A DNA stretch of 64,000 bases from Catenibacterium mitsuokai (GTDB lineage Bacteria; Bacillota_I; Bacilli_A; Erysipelotrichales; Coprobacillaceae), in the NCBI RefSeq assembly GCF_025148785.1, contig NZ_CP102271.1, forward strand, positions 963,569 through 1,027,568, given 5' to 3'. The notes below the pieces were generated by a model. The model saw only the letters and a program-made list of their open reading frames with translations, had not been told where the DNA came from and ran no database searches. Shown one piece after another: positions 61,122 to 64,000 of this stretch (position 1 is the stretch's first letter; each line of letters opens with the position of its first letter). A program made the translations under genes and the position numbers.

Positions 61122-61499
61122 TTATACTATTTTGATTCCACTATTCAATACTTTGATTCTATTAATCTTAATTCTTTTAATTAAGGCTTCTTCCTTACTG
61201 TAACACTTTTCAAATTCTGAAATACATCTGTCTCTATCTATATTCTTAGTCCGGTAGTCATAGCAGTACAACAGAAATAATGAATACCAATCTCGTTGTA
61301 CTAGAGTTCCATCGGCTAAATGATACATCCTATCAGATAATTTCTTCTTTATGTAATCATCTGCGGTATGGTCATATTGTGATGCTCTATAATCATTAGA
61401 CATATCTATATATGTATCACCTGTGGTCTTGAATTTTTCTTTTACAGCAGCCTGAACCCAGAAGAGCATCTATTCTTTATAGATTTACCAAAAAGTTTT
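61122..61499 (-). pseudogene. C-terminal fragment of a transposase-like protein (possibly TnpB/OrfB-type)
   Basis: On the minus strand the frame reads QAAVKEKFKTTGDTYIDMSN, then RASQYDHTADDYIKKKLSDR, ADGTLVQRDWYSLFLLYCYD and so on to a stop at 61122 (115 residues after the first Met at 61469). I associate this tail, from memory and not certainly, with transposon-encoded TnpB-like proteins. The first Met has no RBS; the upstream bases up to the IS1595 target duplication read KKLFGKSIKNR in another frame, so the gene carries a frameshift and was cut by the insertion. It is a remnant. Confidence 0.5.
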
Positions 61500-61507
61500 T
61501 TCTTATT
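61500..61507. repeat. 8-bp target site duplication, left
   Basis: TTCTTATT, directly abutting the left inverted repeat of the IS1595-type element; the identical octamer abuts the right end at 62735-62742. Confidence 0.92.
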
Positions 61508-62734
61508 AGCTCCTCTTTTGCAAATGGGTGGTGATTATTCGCTTATTTACTATGTTTAGAGCTCATTGCATCTCGATATCGCACTCTTTTTGGCGACAAA
61601 ACTGCCATTTCTATAAATTTTAATACCTTATCGTACTTATCCTTTGGATCATTCATAATGAACCAAAATAGATTCAGCCAGTCTTGGAGGTGTTCTCTGT
61701 CATAAGCTCCGTGATTTCTTATGAATTGTTTCAATAATAAATGAAGATTATTAACTGGATATAATGGGTTGTCTTTATCTGGTAAACCTTTTGTTTCTCT
61801 TGTAGAGTATACTTTGCTTTCCAGTTCTAATTCTTCAATCAATATACTGTGAGAATGCTCATCATCATGCACTAATATAGAGCCTCTTGCAATATGCTTG
61901 CTGTATGTTTCTTTTGTTGATTTTCTTGAGGGTTTTGATGTTCCTGTAACTATAAAAATTGATTTTGTCTCATTACAGGCAACACCAACACCTATTTTAT
62001 TTCTAGAAATTCCTCTTAGTTTCTTTCCATCTTTTGTCGCTAGTTTATTTTTTGTCTTTGCAAAATAGGTTTCATCTAAATACACTGTACCATCTAGTAC
62101 AACATTGTCTTGTATTCCTTTTAAGACTTCAAATGTTTTAATCAGCCAATATTTACCTGTAGTTGGTGAATTTCTATTGTCGTAGGCTGTCGAATTTATA
62201 GAATGAAATTCAAACAAATGCAGTAAATACTCAATCCATTCTGAAATAGGAATCTTTTTTGAATCAAAGATTGTATTTGTCAAAGGTGTGAAGCGTTTAC
62301 CACATCCTTTACAAATATATCTTTGTGTTCCGTCTTTCTTATGCCCATACTTTGTAAAATCATGAGATCCACAGAATAGACATTGTTTTATGTCTAAAGA
62401 ATTTATAAATTCTATTTCTGAAACAGATGATGTTGCATGTTTAGCGTTGTACCATTCTTGAGCAGTATTTTCAACAAGCAATTGTCCTTCTGATTTCTCT
62501 TGATTTGCAGACCAAGTAAACGAACGTAAAGATGAATATTTTCTACGTTCTTTTTTATTCATTTGTATTTGGCGGTTCGGAGTTTCACGAGATGAATAAC
62601 CAGAACCGCCAAGTTCCTCTTGATGGTTATTCACCTCATGAAGCTCTTCAAGAGCTTGCCTTTCTACAAGCATTCTAATTATAGCATTGCCTGTAACAAA
62701 TTGCTACTTACCACCCATTTGCAAAAGAGGAGCT
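61508..62734 (-). mobile_element. IS1595-family insertion sequence, complete
   Basis: A 1227-bp element bounded by perfect 25-bp terminal inverted repeats (61508-61532 and 62710-62734, outer end AGCTCCTCTTTTGC) and an 8-bp direct duplication (TTCTTATT), the target duplication length of the IS1595 family. It contains one transposase gene on the minus strand. The exact repeats and duplication suggest recent insertion. It landed inside an older, already damaged transposon. Confidence 0.92.
61543..62673 (-). CDS. IS1595-family transposase
   Basis: The 376-residue frame has an N-terminal zinc ribbon (CLFCGSHDFTKYGHKKDGTQ followed by RYICKGCGKRFT) and an ISXO2-like DDE domain. Catalytic candidates are D in VYLDETYFAKTK, D in ILVHDDEHSHSIL, and the late H/N-E region around NLFWFIMNDPK. 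The first ATG (62673) lies only five bases after a perfect TATAAT (62683-62678), so the real start may be Met38 at 62562 or the mRNA may be leaderless. The frame is intact with no stop, so the enzyme may be active. Confidence 0.9.
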   Translation of the reverse strand: MLVERQALEELHEVNNHQEELGGSGYSSRETPNRQIQMNKKERRKYSSLRSFTWSANQEKSEGQLLVENTAQEWYNAKHATSSVSEIEFINSLDIKQCLFCGSHDFTKYGHKKDGTQRYICKGCGKRFTPLTNTIFDSKKIPISEWIEYLLHLFEFHSINSTAYDNRNSPTTGKYWLIKTFEVLKGIQDNVVLDGTVYLDETYFAKTKNKLATKDGKKLRGISRNKIGVGVACNETKSIFIVTGTSKPSRKSTKETYSKHIARGSILVHDDEHSHSILIEELELESKVYSTRETKGLPDKDNPLYPVNNLHLLLKQFIRNHGAYDREHLQDWLNLFWFIMNDPKDKYDKVLKFIEMAVLSPKRVRYRDAMSSKHSK

Positions 62735-62742
62735 TTCTTATT
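62735..62742. repeat. 8-bp target site duplication, right
   Basis: TTCTTATT, identical to 61500-61507. Confidence 0.92.
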
Positions 62743-62882
62743 AAACTTACGCATAAGGTCAAGAAATGTAATAATCTCGCCTTCCTCAATACAATAGATA
62801 CGTGAAGGTTTTCAAGTTCTATTTTCCACTCCATAGGAATAGATATGTTTACTTGAACATTATTTGATTTTGGTCTTCCCAT
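62735..62882 (-). pseudogene. Frameshifted ribbon-helix-helix-like ORF cut by the IS
   Basis: From minus-strand ATG 62882 the frame reads MGRPKSNNVQVNISIPMEWK, a ribbon-helix-helix-like start, then IELENL. A one-base shift near 62810 is needed to continue RIYCIEEGEIITFLDLMRKF NKK into the target duplication. With the IS1595 copy removed the frame would run on into KKLFGKSIKNR on the other side, so this is probably the 5' part of the same broken transposon gene as the 61122 fragment, with internal sequence missing. Confidence 0.55.
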
Positions 62883-62957
62883 TGATTAAACAGTTCTTTC
62901 TGTTTTTATACATACATTATATATTTTACTTTATACAAAACTGTTAAGTAAAATTAT

Positions 62958-62999
62958 GTGGCTTTCATCCCATAGGCAAGCCTATGGTTTTTTCGCCAC
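62958..62999. repeat. Hairpin B at the distal end of the broken transposon
   Basis: CCATAGG pairs with CCTATGG around CAAG, inside an outer GTGGC/GCCAC pair. A T-run follows on the plus strand, so it could act as a terminator, but no plus-strand gene precedes it. It shares the GGCAAGC core with hairpin A. Confidence 0.6.
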
Positions 63000-63068
63000 T
63001 AATTTATAACAGACTCCTTCGCTTTTTCCAATTATGTATAGCCTATTTTCTTTTAAGCTTATTTCATG

Positions 63069-63074
63069 TATAAT
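63069..63074 (+). promoter_or_regulatory. -10 box of the UPF0223-ftsW operon
   Basis: TATAAT, 27 bases before ATG 63101; the -35 region (TTTTCT at 17 bp) is weak. Confidence 0.5.
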
Positions 63075-63100
63075 ATTTTTAACATAGGAGGTATTTTAAT

Positions 63101-63358
63101 ATGTACGATTATCCATTAGATCCAGATTGGTCAACTGAAGAAATTATCGATGTTGTGAAACTATATAACGCAGTAGAGAAGGCTTATGAAGAAGGTATCA
63201 GTTCTAAAGAATTCATGGAACATTACCGTACTTTTACATCTATTGCAGACTCTAAATCATTACAGAAGCAATTAGATAAAGCTTTTGAAGAAGCGTCTGG
63301 TTATTCTATTTATAAAGTTTTCAAACGCGCTCAGGAAGAAGAGTGGGTTAAACTATGA
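63101..63358 (+). CDS. yktA: UPF0223 family protein (YktA-like)
   Basis: An 85-residue small acidic protein of the UPF0223 family, function unknown. It matches the family layout: YPLDPDWSTEEIIDVVKLYN, AVEKAYEEGISSKEFMEHYR and EEASGYSIYKVFKRAQE. AGGAGGT precedes ATG 63101. Its stop overlaps the next ATG (ATGA), so it is translationally coupled to the ftsW/rodA gene. Confidence 0.9.
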   Translation: MYDYPLDPDWSTEEIIDVVKLYNAVEKAYEEGISSKEFMEHYRTFTSIADSKSLQKQLDKAFEEASGYSIYKVFKRAQEEEWVKL

Positions 63359-64000
63359 ACTTTGTCAAGAAGCTACAGATGATGTTTAAACGTACTGGTA
63401 CAGATAAAACCATCTATGCCTGTGCGATTTTTCTTGCCTGTTTTGGGATTGTCATGATTGGTGATGCTTCTGTAGGTATGTCGGCAAGTAGAGGGTACAA
63501 TTTTGCGACTATTAACTTATTGAAACAATGTGTCTTTGTTGCTGGTGGCTTTTTCTGTATGTTTCTATTTGCACGTGCCTATAAAACACGTCGCATAAGC
63601 GAAACAATCATGCTTTCAGCTTATGTGATATGTATACTCATGATGCTTGCCTGTCTTATGTGGACAATTAATAACTCCCATGCCTGGATCAAGATAGGTC
63701 CTATTACTATTCAGCCTGTTGAGTTTATGAAACTTGTTATGATTATTATATTGAGCTATATATTTGGTGTTTTACCTGATCAAGTCCGTATCTCAAATCG
63801 CTTATCAGCTGAAAAAAGAAAAAAACTCGTTCGTCGTAAATTTGTGCTTTGTGTTGCTTTTCCTGCACTTCTCGTTTTTTTCGCATTTTTTATCTGCTGG
63901 AAAGTTCAGAAGGATATGGGAAGTGGCTTGATTCTACTCGTCATGTCTGCCTGTCTGTTCTTTGCGACTCCATCTCAATATTATCGTCCTTATAAGATTA
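63355..64000 (+). CDS. ftsW: FtsW/RodA/SpoVE-family SEDS glycosyltransferase, 3' partial
   Basis: The gene starts at ATG 63355 and runs off the window (215 residues visible). The protein is strongly hydrophobic, with helices from about residues 20, 50, 80, 120 and 165. SEDS-family motifs are present: AWIKIGPITIQPVEFMKLVM and KDMGSGLILLVM. SEDS proteins polymerise lipid II into glycan. FtsW versus RodA cannot be decided from this half; a division role would fit the coupling with a small housekeeping gene only loosely. Confidence 0.88.
   Translation, partial: MNFVKKLQMMFKRTGTDKTIYACAIFLACFGIVMIGDASVGMSASRGYNFATINLLKQCVFVAGGFFCMFLFARAYKTRRISETIMLSAYVICILMMLACLMWTINNSHAWIKIGPITIQPVEFMKLVMIIILSYIFGVLPDQVRISNRLSAEKRKKLVRRKFVLCVAFPALLVFFAFFICWKVQKDMGSGLILLVMSACLFFATPSQYYRPYKI

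Noticed and set aside
62958-62999. Hairpin B as a simple plus-strand terminator
   Set aside because: It has a T-run, but there is no plus-strand gene to terminate and its core recurs at hairpin A.
1-64000. CRISPR arrays, tRNA and rRNA genes, prophage
   Set aside because: I saw no regularly spaced repeats, no cloverleaf-like sequence, no rRNA segments and no phage structural genes.

Overview
The window is ordinary low-GC Firmicutes chromosome. Gene content, near-consensus sigma-A promoters, strong Shine-Dalgarno sequences and gene order (sepF-ylmH-divIVA-ileS; rqcH/gmk-priA-rsmB-rlmN-prpC-prkC-rsgA-rpe-thiN; rsmE-mtaB...rpsU-phoH) point to Bacillota. My inference is an Erysipelotrichia-like gut anaerobe of the Catenibacterium/Coprobacillus type; I could not check this by search.

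Layout. 1-7 kb: a glycosyltransferase-RecX fusion running in from upstream, yhaM, sepF, ylmH, divIVA and a T-box-controlled ileS. 7-12.7 kb: metabolic and maintenance genes (HAD phosphatase, DUF523, manA, malic enzyme, yebC, HI0933-type flavoprotein). 12.7-17.3 kb: a complete five-gene Liv-type ABC importer. 17.3-18.8 kb: a HigB toxin and a HigA-ImmA fusion behind a promoter flanked by two palindromic operators, inserted between near-identical terminators. 19-24.4 kb: a secreted NlpC/P60 protein, nnr, pgeF and rqcH. 24.4-35.6 kb: the conserved gmk-to-thiN block and a MATE transporter. 35.6-38.5 kb: a small alarmone synthetase and an SNF2 helicase.

38.5-42.7 kb is an accessory, decaying island. 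It holds a frameshifted 3' fragment of a class III fructose-1,6-bisphosphatase, scraps of an IS200-type transposase, an XRE repressor and a conjugative-element regulator, plus an intact transglutaminase-like protein and a DUF4143 ATPase. 42.7-58.1 kb returns to core genes: clpB under two CIRCE elements, rsmE-hypothetical-mtaB-Mur ligase, rpsU, phoH, mutY, darA, a GNAT-FolC fusion translationally coupled to a degenerate DEAD-box 'pseudo-helicase', and ppdK behind a cre-like site. 58-64 kb: a divergent DprA-like protein, rhomboid protease, flavodoxin-like protein, def, then an older broken transposon split by an intact IS1595-family copy (25-bp perfect inverted repeats, 8-bp target duplication), followed by UPF0223 and a partial ftsW/rodA.

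I found no CRISPR array, rRNA or tRNA gene. The best candidates for something undescribed are the intact but motif-less DEAD-box relative coupled to GNAT-FolC, the glycosyltransferase-RecX fusion, and the pair of covarying hairpins bracketing the broken transposon.
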